Positions 22,035-33,027 of a stretch of 64,000 nt of DNA are shown here, in pieces; position 1 is the stretch's first letter; every line of letters begins with the position of its first letter. The position numbers and the translations under genes are program-made. Origin of the DNA: Chamaelirium japonicum (Eukaryota > Streptophyta > Magnoliopsida > Liliales > Melanthiaceae); contig OX393557.1 in the NCBI GenBank assembly GCA_947650365.1, forward strand, positions 54,660,972 through 54,724,971. The letters are read 5' to 3'. The notes under the pieces were generated by a model, which was not told the DNA's origin, did no database searches, and worked only from the letters and a program-made list of their open reading frames with translations.

Positions 22035-24135
22035 GCAACCCTCTGCACGCTACCTTCAATGACTTGATCAGCCAACAGGTTGATCCGGTCACCCATCTGT
22101 CAAAGGTAGAAGTACTGAGCATCATAGAAAGGGTAGAGTGAATTACTACTGGAAATAAACCACCAGCTCAGAGAAGAATCACCTCGTGAAGGTCAACTAG
22201 TGTGTCTCGCCAACTTGAACTACCAGCCGCTACCTCCTCCCTCGCCCGCCTAGGGGGAGGAGCCAAATCTTCTTCCTCCATCTCAAGGTGAGTCGAGGTC
22301 TTTCATAGGGCAACGACGAGGAGTAGGCTCAGTAGTCTCAGGATGAGACCCAGGAGGAGGCCTAGCAGCACCTACCAAAAATAGAGAGGGAAGGCGAAGG
22401 AAGATGAGTCGGTAAGGTCAAGCGAACCCCCTACATAACAGAGGTCGGAGCAGTAGGGGCATGGGCTGAAGTTCGAGCTCGGACTTCACAGAGTCTGAAA
22501 GATATGATGTGCCGTCTCCTCCCATAAGAAGGGGGGAGTATAGCTGCACGACATCTCTGATACATCCACCTCCACAAGACTCAGACTATGGGGAAAGACA
22601 TCCTTAACCCAATCGTCAGGGAGAAACAGCAGCACCTTGAAAGTAGATCGCCTTATGACACGGCCTTCCACCATATCGTCATCCTCAATAGGATTGGCAG
22701 ATTCACCAAGGACAAGACGTCTCCTTGAACCCTTCCATCCAGTTGAGGCGGCAGCGCCTTCGGGAGCATCTGCTCTACTGCCCTCGCCTACAGCCATAGT
22801 AAACCATGTACAGTGGCTGAGGATTACGCAAAACTTAGACTTTGCAGTGTTGGGATTGTAACGTCTAACAGAGCTAATGTACCTATCAGGAATTTCCGAA
22901 GTAGAAGCAGATCGCCCTCCACTTTCGCTAGTCGCTGCAGGAGGACTGACAGATTATGTTGTCTCCTTTCCTTTCTTAGGAGTCTAGCCGGTATGATGAG
23001 CCCTGACTATTGGAAGCTTTAGAAATAGCCACCTCTAGTCGTTGTCACCTTCAGTGATTCTCTCGATCATCTCATCCAATTCTTTCTCAACGGCTTCTAG
23101 ACACTTGAGTTGCCCGGTGGGGTAGTAATCCTCTATGACATAAGCAAGGTGGGAGGGAGTTCCAGGAACAATGTAAAATCCCCTCCACGGCCCCCTAACC
23201 ACAAAAGGGCAGTTTTTCCAACCCCTCACAGAGTCAGACAAGCCACCGATAGGAGGATGGCAACCATCATGAGTTTGGAGGCTAAAGTATGAGTACTCGG
23301 CACCTACGATTACCTTGTAATCTTTGAGAGTGTATTTCTTGAACAGATAAGCTACATAAAGTTATTGCACAGATAGTTCTTCTACCGCTTCCATGCAGCG
23401 AAGGATCCTCCAACCGTTACCCGTAATCTGACCGGGTGCAACTCCTATGCGCTCCAGTAGTCGGCCGGAGAAGCTCGCCAAAGGAAGCCTCAAGCCACAT
23501 CTCAGTTGTCCCAATGTGACCATTGTCCGATATTCTGAGGATCTAAGAGACCAGTTGCACAAGAGAGGGAGATGTTGGTAGGAACGCCGAAGGCTAGCCT
23601 AATATCTTTCATGAGGAGGGGTTTCTTGGAGGGAGTGAACCACTCGAAAGCCATAGTCAATGAAGGGGAAGCAAGTTGACGGGATGAATAACTACTTGGT
23701 ATGAAATATGCGGCTGGACAAGAAGCCTAACGGAGCGACTTGATCGACGAAAAGGGGGGGTCGAGCATTGAGTGCGCGACCTGCCCACAAGACGCATGAC
23801 CGACCCACGAAGCGCATGACCGACCCAAAAAATGCCCGACCTGATGATGGAAAGAGAGCAAGATTTGAAGCAGAGGTGAAAAATGAGAGCCCTCTAGGCT
23901 CTATTTATAGAGAAACTTGGGGCCTTGGGGGTTGGTACAACCCCCGAGGAAGGCAGGAAGCTATGTGGCGACGCGCATGGATGCCGTGGCGCAAGCGGGA
24001 AATAAGTCGGTCTAACATTTATGACTCCAGCAACATTAAAGCTGGGGCCTGATGCCCTAAGACACGCAAACCAAGATAGAATGGTCCCGATCAATCAAAA
24101 AGCCCTGAAATTCGACCGATCAGGAGGGGGCATTA

Positions 24136-25495
24136 TGTGTGCGTCGATAAATAAAGGAACGCACAAGACCCGGCAGTGCGCCATATCCCGATCGGCCATG
24201 CATTTCGCGCCGGCCGGCCGTGCGTTACGCACCGGTCGGCCACGCGCCATGTCCCGCTGGGCGAGGCTGATCACGTACAAATAGAGGAAGGGGATCTAGA
24301 GGCTTGGCCGGCGGCGCGTTACAAGTTGGCCGGTCGTGCGTTACAAGTTGGCTTGGTCGGCTGCACGTGGAACTACTATTGTTACTACCACAACTACACT
24401 CTGATCCAGGCTTTGATGCAATGTGTTTCTCTTCGATGATTTTGATCCTCTCCTCTAATCCGGGTTTTGGAGAGAATAGGGCCTGATTGCTGTAAGGTTT
24501 CGGCTCTGCACGATATGTGGCTCTTAGGGTGATCAATCCGATGATAGCTTCGCAATCGCAGTTGCTTGATTCGGAGGAGGAGCTTGACGATGTGTTTCTT
24601 CTTTTTCTTAATCTCCTTCTCCCTTTCCTTCAGCTGCTTCAGTTGTTCCGGACATCTGTCGCTTCCGCAATCATCCTCCCCTCATCCACCCAAACCCAGA
24701 GGCCGGCCGGCCACGCGTTATGAGCAGGCCGGCCACGAGTTACTACCCTGGCCGGTCGTGCATTGGGTTGGCCGCGCGTTACATGTCGGTCGGCCGCGCG
24801 CGCCTGCTCGCAGGGTATGACCAGTCGCGAGCAAATAGAGGATGAGATCTAGAGGTCCGACTGCACACTTCGATAGACAGGTGCGGTTGGCCATGCACTA
24901 TCTTCGCCTCGGGAAGGGGGGGAACCTGCTATCTCCACCCCCAAGGCGTTCAAGATCATGCAACAGTTACTTCCAAGAATCTCGGCCGGGCGACGGTTAC
25001 AGAAAGACAACTCACGCCCCGAGATTCCCGGTTGACCATTAAGGCAAGAAACACCCCTGGCCATAAATATCGGGTGCCCGCTGTGCAACATGTCGCCCAC
25101 TCGCGAGCAGTTATGCAAGTCGGGGGAACATGCCATCAATGTCGCCCCGCACAGAGCGCCCCAGCTGTCACCCCAGAGCACTATAAAAGGAGGCCCACCC
25201 CGGAATTTTGGGAAGGGGAAGTGATGCCCGTTGTATTCCTGAATTTTTGGAGCTAGAGAAAGAAAGACTTGAGAGGTCGGCAATTTGGGAGGCCGGTCCT
25301 CTTCAGGTGTATGTGGGTCAAGGTGAGCGTTTGTACTCGTGTTGCCTTGTTAGTGCATTCTTGCCCTACCTCGTGGTTTTTTCTCTTCGAAGTTGCGAAG
25401 GGTTTTTCCACGTAAACCCGTTCTACATATGTTCTTTGGATTGTTAGGTTGTGTCTTCCAGTTGAACCGCCCAATCCCAGAAACCCCCCCCCACA
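24136..25495 (+). mobile_element. 3' LTR of G1
   Basis: It follows a purine tract (CAGGAGGGGGCATTA, 24121-24135), starts TGTGTGCGTCG, has TATAAAA at 25182-25188 and ends CCCCCACA before GTTTA. The following genomic sequence is the same as after the LTR at 52385-53812, so those two LTRs descend from one by duplication. Confidence 0.9.
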
Positions 25496-25500
25496 GTTTA

Positions 25501-25594
25501 TATGAAATTTAATTTGGTAGACGCACCATCTACGATCCTCGGATCAAACCTTTGCTTCTGCTTCAACCCTTGATCCATAGGATTAATTCCGACA
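25501..25594 (+). mobile_element. Copia-type LTR remnant, right part
   Basis: Continuation of the LTR piece ending at 12124, on the other side of G1. It holds CACCATCTACGATCCTCGG and GCTTCTGCTTCAACCC and ends in GATTAATTCCGACA. The same piece, also cut by a gypsy LTR, is at 53813-53911. The copy at 47084 lacks it. Confidence 0.65.
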
Positions 25595-26156
25595 CTAATA
25601 ATTACTATTGGCAAATAAAAATATTTCCTCATTGTAGTGGTAAGCCTTCCACCCTGTGAGGTTTTTAAAAATTTGGACATTACGCTCGCTTTTGCAACCT
25701 AACAAGTGTGGTGACCACTATGGTGGTCTCTTTAAAAAAATGAAGCTTCCAAGTACGTTGGTGCGTATTACCAGAGGGAGCAATTTGATCCCAATGTAGG
25801 TCCATTGCCGAAAAGGTTTCAGGACAACCGCCAATTCCAAAACGAAGAAAAAAAATGAAAAGAAGCTAGGCTCCAACAAAGAAACTACTTCAATCTTTAA
25901 CTCGACATTGATCTTTTCTTGTATTTTCATACTTGACGGCGGGAAAGAAGACGGCATGGTGTCCAAGGGGGTGTTTGGTAGGTGGAACAACTGTTCCCCT
26001 TAACCCTCTTTCAGAAGAGGTTATTATTGTCATTTACTGTTTATAATGGAATTTGATGCCGGCGCCCCCCCCCCCCCCCCCTAAGCTGCTAGGCAAAGGG
26101 AAATTTTCTATTAGAGCATACAAATGAGCATCGCTGGGGTTTCATATGCCACCGCT
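25595..26156 (+). promoter_or_regulatory. Upstream region of MiAMP1-like gene 1
   Basis: This block is shared with 47084-47570 and 53912-54636 and partly with 8745-8911, so it travelled with the gene. Near 25630 the words TAGTGGTAAGCCTTCCACC resemble a tRNA-type box A, perhaps a SINE scrap. A MITE sits at 25978-26080, ending 76 bp before the TATA box. No further cis-elements are claimed. Confidence 0.7.
25978..26080. mobile_element. MITE in gene 1 upstream region, shortened copy
   Basis: It starts GGGGTGTTTGGTAGG after CCAAG, like the longer copies at 47469 and 54290, and ends in a run of about 20 C followed by TAAGCTGC. Compared with the 272-bp copy at 54290-54561 most of the interior and right end are missing. 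The orthologous site at 8856-8860 is empty. Confidence 0.8.
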
Positions 26157-26164
26157 TATAAATA
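26157..26164 (+). promoter_or_regulatory. TATA box of MiAMP1-like gene 1
   Basis: TATAAATA, 105 bp before the start codon, is conserved in place at 54637-54644 upstream of gene 2. A (CT)n tract (26199-26225), common in plant 5' leaders, lies between it and the ATG. Confidence 0.75.
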
Positions 26165-26261
26165 GCCATCTACAGGCTTAGCTCTTTCAAACAATAGCTC
26201 TCTCTCTCTCTCTCTCTCTCTCTCTAAATCTCTGTGTGTGTGTGTGTTGAGTTGTGAGAGC

Positions 26262-26600
26262 ATGGCCAACCAAGGTGTGGCGATGGTGGTGCTGATGATT
26301 ACACTGATGATCCTTGCGCAGAGTGAGAGCGTGGAGTACTCCACCAGTGTTTACTGGTGGTCGACTACCGGCCACTGCCCTGGCACCAAGTACAAAGTTG
26401 TTGCAGACGTCTGTGATTGCTATAAATTCACCGATAAGGTTGCTGGATACGAGATTGACTTCATCAGCCAAATAACAGTCACAATGTACAACGACGATTG
26501 CTGCGGCACCCCGGCCTTCACATTCACCTCATCTAATAGCGCCTGCGGTCAGTTCGGCTGGAAGTCTGTCATGATCGGAAATTCACAAATATGCACCTAA
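26262..26600 (+). CDS. MiAMP1-like antimicrobial protein (gene 1)
   Basis: An intronless 112-residue secreted protein. Residues 1 to about 22 form a signal peptide (MANQGVAMVVLMITLMILAQ). The mature part matches MiAMP1, the Macadamia antimicrobial protein with a beta-barrel fold of beta/gamma-crystallin type. The family pattern C, CxC, C, C, C is seen as Cys39, Cys51/Cys53, Cys80 or Cys81, Cys95 and Cys111, together with the aromatic YWWS near the start and the hallmark GQFGWKSVMI near the end. There is one extra cysteine (Cys80-Cys81). Family members are defence proteins acting on fungi and bacteria outside the cell; that role is inferred. The ATG at 26262 is chosen because it sits in GAGCATGGCC context, starts the signal peptide and is conserved in gene 2. 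The frame, TATA box and AATAAA site are all present, so it looks functional. Confidence 0.85.
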   Translation: MANQGVAMVVLMITLMILAQSESVEYSTSVYWWSTTGHCPGTKYKVVADVCDCYKFTDKVAGYEIDFISQITVTMYNDDCCGTPAFTFTSSNSACGQFGWKSVMIGNSQICT

Positions 26601-26666
26601 ATTCCTATCAATATGATCATCTCGTACGTGGTCTTGGTTTGGGTTGAAGGTACGAGATGATCATAT

Positions 26667-26702
<36 letters not shown>

Positions 26703-26723
26703 ACCCCCCCCCCCCCCCCTCTC

Positions 26724-26754
<31 letters not shown>

Positions 26755-26979
26755 TATGATATCCCATATGAATAAACTGAAGTCTTTTCTTCCACTCCCA
26801 TGTTGGGAGCTTCACCTGCTCTCCAAAAATATCCTTATTAATTTTCAATAAGACGCAGATTATTTCTAAAATATCTTATATGCTTATTATTATCAGGATA
26901 TATTTAAAATAAAAGTTGACAAGAGGAAGCTAATTGCAAATTGAGTGTGGTTTATGATTCAATTAACGTAATAAAAAAA
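26601..26979 (+). promoter_or_regulatory. 3' region of gene 1 with CT/C runs and AATAAA
   Basis: It holds an 18-bp palindromic pair around GTACGAGATGATCATATT and ATATGATCATCTCGTAC (26611-26667), a (CT)n-C(n)-(CT)n tract (26672-26753) and AATAAA at 26771-26776, 171 bp after the stop. The block ATATGAATAAACTGAAGTC and the following 100 bp are conserved after gene 2 (62231-62430). Confidence 0.65.
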
Positions 26980-27715
26980 GGGTTTTTACAAAACAATCCC
27001 TACAATCTTTTCAATTTACGTATAAACCCTTATCAATGTGATATTTAGATATAACCTTCAATTCATTCAAATATTACATATTGACCCCTGCAGTTGGCTG
27101 ACATCCAAAACAAGAAAATATTTTTGATTTCATCCTTAATAATTTACCTAAACCATGTAAATACTCCTCCAATGTGAGAATTATTCCGATTAGGTCCAAG
27201 TTAGATTCAAGTTTTTTTTTTTTTTTGACATCGGCGGGTGTCCCGAAACCTTTCGGGCAATGGCCCACTTCAGGCTCGGACTAATCCCTCCGGGAGTGAA
27301 GCCCGACCCACTCGGCAATTCCCACTTCACTCCTGGGTAAATCGAGGGGAGGAAGAGTTGAACCCACAACCTCATCACCAAAGCATCAGTTGCTTTGCCA
27401 ACTCTCCAATCCCCTGGTGGGTAGTTAGATTCAAGTTATGTCTGTGCTTGTTTTGGATTAAGTCCATGTTCAATAAAGATATGCCAATTTATGTAATTAA
27501 AACTATAGGCAAATCGGTTATTTCCTCTTTAGATTAAAAAGATAACAGGCAATTGAAGGAATATTTCCAAAATATTTTTTCATTTTGGATACCAACTAAC
27601 TACAGAGGTTGATATTTAAATATTGGATGATTTAAGGGGTTTATGTGTAAATGTTGACTTTATAGGGTTTTATATGTAATTGGATAAGATTACAGGGGTC
27701 AATTTGTAAAAATTC
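26980..27715. mobile_element. TIR element (MULE/MITE-like) with SINE inside
   Basis: The left end GGGTTTTTACAAAAC, ATCCCTACAATC, and AATTTACGTATAAACCC is mirrored at the right by GGGTTTTATATGTAATT, GATTACAGGGGTC and TTTGTAAAAATTC, an imperfect inverted repeat of about 80-100 bp. Inner words (CAGTTGGCTGACATCC and GGATACCAACTAACTAC) are mirrored too. There is no coding sequence. Without the SINE it would be about 510 bp. Family uncertain. Confidence 0.6.
27214..27422 (-). mobile_element. tRNA-derived SINE with perfect 15-bp target duplication
   Basis: Read on the minus strand it starts CCACCAGGGGATTGGAG, has a box A-like GAGTTGGCAAAGCAAC, a box B-like GTGGGTTCAACTC, a body of about 200 bp and a tail of about 14 A (27214-27226 as T). 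AGTTAGATTCAAGTT occurs on both sides (27199-27213 and 27423-27437) without a mismatch. The perfect target duplication suggests a fairly recent insertion. Confidence 0.9.
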
Positions 27716-27889
27716 AAAAATAAAAAATTTCTGTAGTTAGTTGGTATCCAAAATGAAAGACTTATTTTTGCCAAAAATCTTATTTAGATTCTTTTTAACT
27801 TTCTCCACGTAGCATTGTAGCAAGTGTGAAAGACTTCGGAATTCTAGTAGTATCAGGATCATTCGCCCGGGTTGCCCAAACCCAAAAAA
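27716..27889. other. Short unassigned stretch
   Basis: AT-rich sequence with words that also occur in the preceding TIR element (GTAGTTAGTTGGTATCC) and an A run at 27886-27897. No gene is seen. Confidence 0.4.
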
Positions 27890-28115
27890 AAAAAACTTGT
27901 CGGCTACCCCTGTGTGCATGCCGGTAGATCCAACACACGGTGAGGTAGCTTGTAGGTATTGGTGAAGGAGAGCGGGACCCACAGTGTAAAAAAAACCCTT
28001 GAAGTAGGGTGACGTGTAGGTATTGGTGAAGGAGAGCGGGACCCACAATGTAAAAAAAATCCTTGACGTAGGGTGACGTAGTTCCCCATGCTATCAAATC
28101 CTTATCGGCTTCTTT
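27890..28115 (+). repeat. Composite repeat R1, split copy, left part
   Basis: It matches 45000-45157 and 5365-5500. A 66-bp piece (GTAGGTATTGGTGAAGGAG to GTAGGGTGACGT) is doubled here. The match stops at TTCTTTCTTCTTT, exactly where C2 begins, and resumes after C2 at about 43758. Confidence 0.85.
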
Positions 28116-28284
28116 CTTCTTTATGAGATCTTCCGATCATGTGGATTGTCCACCGTCGGATCTCTCCCATGGATTAGGATTTTTCAGGGATTACTTGGGC
28201 CCTAAGTTAATTTATCCTATAAATAATATGTGGCCTTGAGGGTGTGGCACGGTTTTGGTATCTTCTCTCTCCTGTTTCACAATA
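28116..28284 (+). mobile_element. 5' LTR of C2
   Basis: ATGAGATCTTCCGATCATG to CTGTTTCACAATA is matched by 43592-43757. It holds a TATA-like TATAAATAA at 28220-28228. Confidence 0.85.
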
Positions 28285-29600
28285 CGTTATCAGCACGAAG
28301 CTTTCGAGCCCCGGCCGATCGACAACGTCTCCACCTCCACTGCGTACATCTTCGACCAATGGTTGCATCCCCGGCATCGTTTTCCTACCGAGGTCTCCAC
28401 ACATGATGGAATCTCAAAACACGTGACCTTCAAATTTTCCAACTGACCTATGATCGCACCTCGATGAACAGCCAACCAGGTACACCCGGAGACCCCCCTC
28501 TCGTGTGTTGTCGTAGTCGGTCGGAGACCCCTCCGACCATGCCAGAACCAGTGGCAATGGCCCAAACGACCGGCGACAACATCCCTCACGTTCGGCGGCA
28601 TCCGACGCGGAGCCCGAGCGCTTGCTCCCTGCTCGACCGGCGACTATGGCCCGCACGACCGGCGGCAGCAGCCCGCACGCCCGGCAGGAGCTGATGCGGG
28701 GCCCGAGCGCTTGCTCCCTGCGCGTGACAGGCAGTGTCCAATGGCAGTGTGCGCTCGTGCGCGACGTCGCCAGATCCAGCCATGGGGCGGCGATGTTTTG
28801 AGTCCGGTTAGGGTTTCCGTTTCCTTCGGAGACGATGATGAACAATTGTGTTTCATTGGGTTTTAAACTCGATTACAACCGGACCTGACTTGTGCATCCC
28901 CAATCCGTTAGCCATTTAATGGCTAAAACCCGACCCGAGCCATAAGCTCAGATCCGATATTCATTAGTCCAGACCCAACCCAATTGTATACAACAGATCC
29001 GACCTGATTGTATACATCAAATCCGACCCGATTGTATACAGCAAATCCGACCCGACTATATACAACAGATAAGACCCGCTGTTATATAGCAGACCCGACC
29101 CGACTGTGGTTAATACAAACCCGACCCATCTAAGTTTACATGCATTCACATATATGTATCTGTCTGATTTATTCTAAACCGTCAGTTTTATTTTGTGATT
29201 GTGGGCCAGATCTTGGCCGGATCTAATCGATCCAAGAAAGGATCTTGACTATTTGGACCGTTCCGGATCCATCAGTATGATCCGATCTTAGAACTTCATT
29301 TTATATAATGCATGTTTAATTTGGACTGTTTAATTTGATATTGTGATCCCGAGTCCGATATAGATCCTTTTTCAGCGATCCATATATCGATCTTGAGTAT
29401 TTGGGCCATTTCGGACTCATCTGTATGGTCCGATCTTATCAATTTAAATAATTTAATGCATGGTAAATATAGACCATTGATGTTAATTATATGATCGTGG
29501 ATCCGATCTAGACCGGATCTAGATGATCCAAATATGTATCTTCGTATTTGGATCATTCCGGAGACAACGATATGGTCCGATCTTACAAACTCAAACTGTT
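28285..29600. repeat. C2 leader: GC-rich repeats, then GATCCGATCT repeats
   Basis: 28560-28730 is GC-rich with a doubled GCCCGAGCGCTTGCTCCCTG. 28950-29125 holds six units of about 29 bp around TATACAACAGATCCGACCC. 29190-29600 holds about three degenerate units of about 145 bp, each with TGGWCCGATCTTA and TATTTGGAYCATTYCGG. No gene is seen; open frames in the GC-rich part are compositional. Confidence 0.75.
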
Positions 29601-32600
29601 TTGCATCTTATCATTGTTTATGATAATGCAATTGATACCTTTCTTGTTTAATTAAATTGGTTAATGCGAGTTTATTTATTAGGTATATTTCTACTTCATA
29701 ATTCAAAATAGATATAGTATCTTTACCTTGTATTTCATTTGATAGTATGGATTTAATTTTATTCTGATTAGTTAACAATAGTTTTAACTATTGTCAATAC
29801 AAACATAATCTTGCGTCTTCATCCATAGCCTTGTGTGAGCTTAGCCATTGTCAACCAAGACGGTACAAATGGCTACGGATACCTTTTAATTAGTTTTTTA
29901 GGGCCAGTAGCCCTATAGTAGATATAAATTTAGTGTTCCCAGAATCCGGTAGTTTTAATCAGTTTTCTGATTATGCAATGCTTAGAATTCCATACATATC
30001 CTAATTAGAATTCAAGGTCCTTGAAGTCAGTGACAAGAATTATCTAGCCTGGCATCTAGATGTCACTCTTCACTTATAATTGAAGAAACTACAGAGTGCA
30101 ATCGAGGAGGAGAAATTAACTTACTCTTACAGAGAAAGCTAAGGAAACAATCCTATTATGTCATCACCCCCAATCCTGACCTCAAAAATGAATACCTAAC
30201 CGAAGTAGACCCCTGACCATATGGAGGTCCTTGATGGACAAATATGACCACCAGATGATGGTTATACTCCCAATGGTCAGAGGCTAGGGAATGAACCTAT
30301 AATTACAAATCGGTATCATAATACAGCTCATCAATGTTCAGTATAATCTTGCGCATAAAATTGTATGGAGAACTTGTCAATTAATGACAGTCAAGTAATT
30401 GACAAAACACTGTCTTCTTTTCACGCCACGAACGTGCTCCTGCATCAGCAATATTGTGAGCAAAACTTCTCAAAGTTTGCTGATGTTACAAGAAGAAAAT
30501 AATAAAGTTCTGATACAAAATCATAGCCCCAAGCCTGCTATAGCCATGAAATTACCTGAAGCAAATATCAATGAAGGATATCATATATATCGAGATAAGG
30601 GTTGTGGTAGAGGAGCTCATCCTAACTACCCCGAACATGGTGATAATCATGATAGAGGTAGCTACCCTGGAAGAAGTGGCTATAATGATTGAGCAAAATA
30701 TAACCACCCATGAAGAGGTGGATATAATCCACAAAATTTTATAAATTTTAAGAAAGCAAATATGGACGTGGCAGGTGTGGAGGCATAGATCATTGGTCAT
30801 GCACCTGTCATGCATCGAAGAAAAATATAGAACTGTACCAGAGTTCCCAAAAGACTATGAAGGTACACGACAAAGGATTTTTATGATATAAATAATCTAG
30901 ACGATACTTCCGATTGCACCTAGATAAAAGCCCTTGAAATTCTATAAAGATATAGATGATGGACTTGACAATAAATAATGTAGGTCTAGATGATATAGCC
31001 TTATATATGATAATTTTTATTCCAGTTTTATATGCAGTATTATCTATAAAAAAAAAAGTGATGTAATTTACACTTGTTTTAGATAATATTTATTTTAGGA
31101 AATATTTTTCACCCTCATAATGTGTTAACCATAGCTGGGCCTATACAAATGATAGAAGGCTCTGGAAGAGTCAATATTGTGTTATCAAATAATATCCAAT
31201 TTATTTATCTAAAATGCTTTATACTCAAGTAGTTCTAGAAAAACCTTACTGAATCTTAAAGACATTTGTATGAATGAATACCATATTGAAACACAAAACA
31301 AAATAAACTTGAAGTTTACTTTAGAAAAATTCTCTACCCTCTCAATAGGGATATATTACACTCGTATTTGGATAGTCGAATCTCATGCAATTATGAGTCA
31401 GAAGTTCATTGCCAATAAGAAGTCTTTGGTAAGCTAGAAGCTTAAAGACCCTGTAGTCATAAACTTTTGACATGACCGACTTGGTCATCCTGGATCCTTT
31501 ATGCTTGAGAGGATCATAGATAACTCTATTAGCTATCCTTTAACCTCTGAGTCACCACCTTTCCTTCATAGGATATAAGGTGACATTTGTGTGCTTATAC
31601 ACCCCTCTAGTAGACCCTTTTAGATGCTATATGATATTTTTAGATGCCTCGACTAGATGGTCACATGTTTGTCTTTTATCCACTCAAAATCTTGCTTTTG
31701 TTAGACTGCTTGCCCAGATTATCAAGCTTAGAGCTCATTCTTTAGACCATCCTACAATCAATAAGATTGAATAATATAGTGGATTTCACCTTCCCAAGCC
31801 TTTGATGATTTCTATTCATTAATATGAATTGATATAGAATATTATGTTTCTCATATTCAAACCCAAAATGGTTTCACAGAATCTATTATTTAACGTCTTC
31901 AGTTGGCAACTAGGTCACTTTTAATACAATCTAGACTTCCCGTTATTGCTTAAGGGCATGTCATATTGCTTGTTGCAATTTTTATTCAGTTTAGAATCAC
32001 ACACTATAAAATTTTTTTATTCGTTTGGTATCGAAAAACCAATATAATATCTCGCATTTGTGAAAATTTGGCTATACAGTAGAAATTTCTATCTCATCAC
32101 CAAAGAGAACTAGAATGGGTTCCCAATGAAGATTAGGTATTTATATCAGTTTTGATTGGATCACCGTCTATAATTACATACCTAGAATTATTAATCGGTA
32201 ATCTATTTTTTGTAAGGTTTATGGATTAATTATCACTTCAATGAGTCAGAATTCCCACCATTAGGAGGAGATAAGAGCACGGGCGTTCTGGAAGAACGAC
32301 GTGAATTATCGTGGAATACTTCCATTCCGTCTCATCTAGATCCTAGGACTTCCAAATGTGAATATGAAGTTAGGAGAATTATGCATCTATAGGAAATTGT
32401 AAAAAATTTACCTGATGCATTTAATGTTGTAGCTAGAGTGACAAAGTCACATATACGAGCTATGAATGTGATAGTTTGAATTAGAATTCCAGAAGGATAG
32501 AATTTGAACACTGCGATAAATGAGTCCATTGCACGCTAGAAGCACAATGGACCTATAGGTTCCAAAGATTTAGATCTCCGAAGAGAATTTAAGTGAAAAA

Positions 32601-33022
32601 TTATGCCCTAAAATGACTTCAGAAGTAGTGCCTTTGGAAGAGGTGATGCATAATGCTCCGGTCGAGATTATGCCCCAGATCCTTGAAGTGACTGGGAATC
32701 AAATGACCAATTTACCTAAAACCATACATAACGCTCCGGATGAGGTTATAACCCAGGTCCTTGAAGTGACTGGGAAATAGTACCGGTACCGAACAATAAT
32801 GAGATCTCAATGTTCTATTTATATTCAAGAGAAATTTGGGACCGAAAGAAAGTAGTCATCGATGACATATTTACATATACAGTAGCTACTGAATACAAAA
32901 GGGTAATGATATAAAAAGCATCCATGAATGCCGATAAATGAAGAATTGGCCAAAAATGGAAAGATGCTAATCAAGCGGAACTAAATTCCCTTGAAAAATA
33001 TAGAGTATTTGAAACTATAGTA
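29601..33022 (+). mobile_element. C2 interior, left half (gag to integrase remnants)
   Basis: KVLEVSDKNYLAWHLDVTLH near 30020 is the N-terminal gag signature of copia elements of this primer type. A Gly/His/Tyr-rich stretch and a CGGIDHWSCTCH zinc-knuckle-like piece follow near 30600-30810. Integrase words (DASTRWSHVCLLST) are near 31650. The region is decayed. The part between 31800 and 33022 has only weak pol resemblance. Confidence 0.7.
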
Positions 33023-33027
33023 CAAAC

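Larger units (their letters stand above)
20960..23700 (-). mobile_element. Antisense gene region of G1 (Tat aORF type)
   Basis: On the minus strand, from the 3' LTR side inward, decayed frames encode MVTLGQLRCGLRLPLASF followed by GVAPGQITGNGWRILR, then WKNCPFVVRGPWRGFYIV, an acidic/basic linker, and a long Ala/Glu-rich stretch with coiled-coil character. The first motif resembles the putative gypsy-type transposon domain (Transposase_28-like) found in antisense genes of Tat elements; this family link is from memory. The clearer copy is at 49800-51900. A Cassandra element lies inside this one. Fossil. Confidence 0.65.
12125..25495 (+). mobile_element. Tat-type Ty3/gypsy element G1, broken
   Basis: A 13.4-kb element with 5' LTR 12125-13511, primer-site-like sequence at 13514-13531, gag from about 14129, protease/reverse transcriptase region to about 17650, RNase H near 18100-18560, integrase near 18780-19700, a tandem array at 20000-20815, an antisense gene region (about 20960-23700) and 3' LTR 24136-25495. 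The target duplication GTTTA flanks it. The order with an antisense gene before the 3' LTR is typical of the Tat/Retand group. It is broken in many places (well over five) and is old: sampled LTR stretches differ by roughly a tenth or more. A Cassandra element lies inside it. Confidence 0.88.

Noticed and set aside
27350-27422. A tRNA gene
   Set aside because: Box A and B are present but no cloverleaf with acceptor stem; poly(A) tail and target duplication make it a SINE.
28414-28845. Arg/Pro-rich frames on both strands
   Set aside because: GC-rich repeat part of the C2 leader with no similarity and no frame preference.
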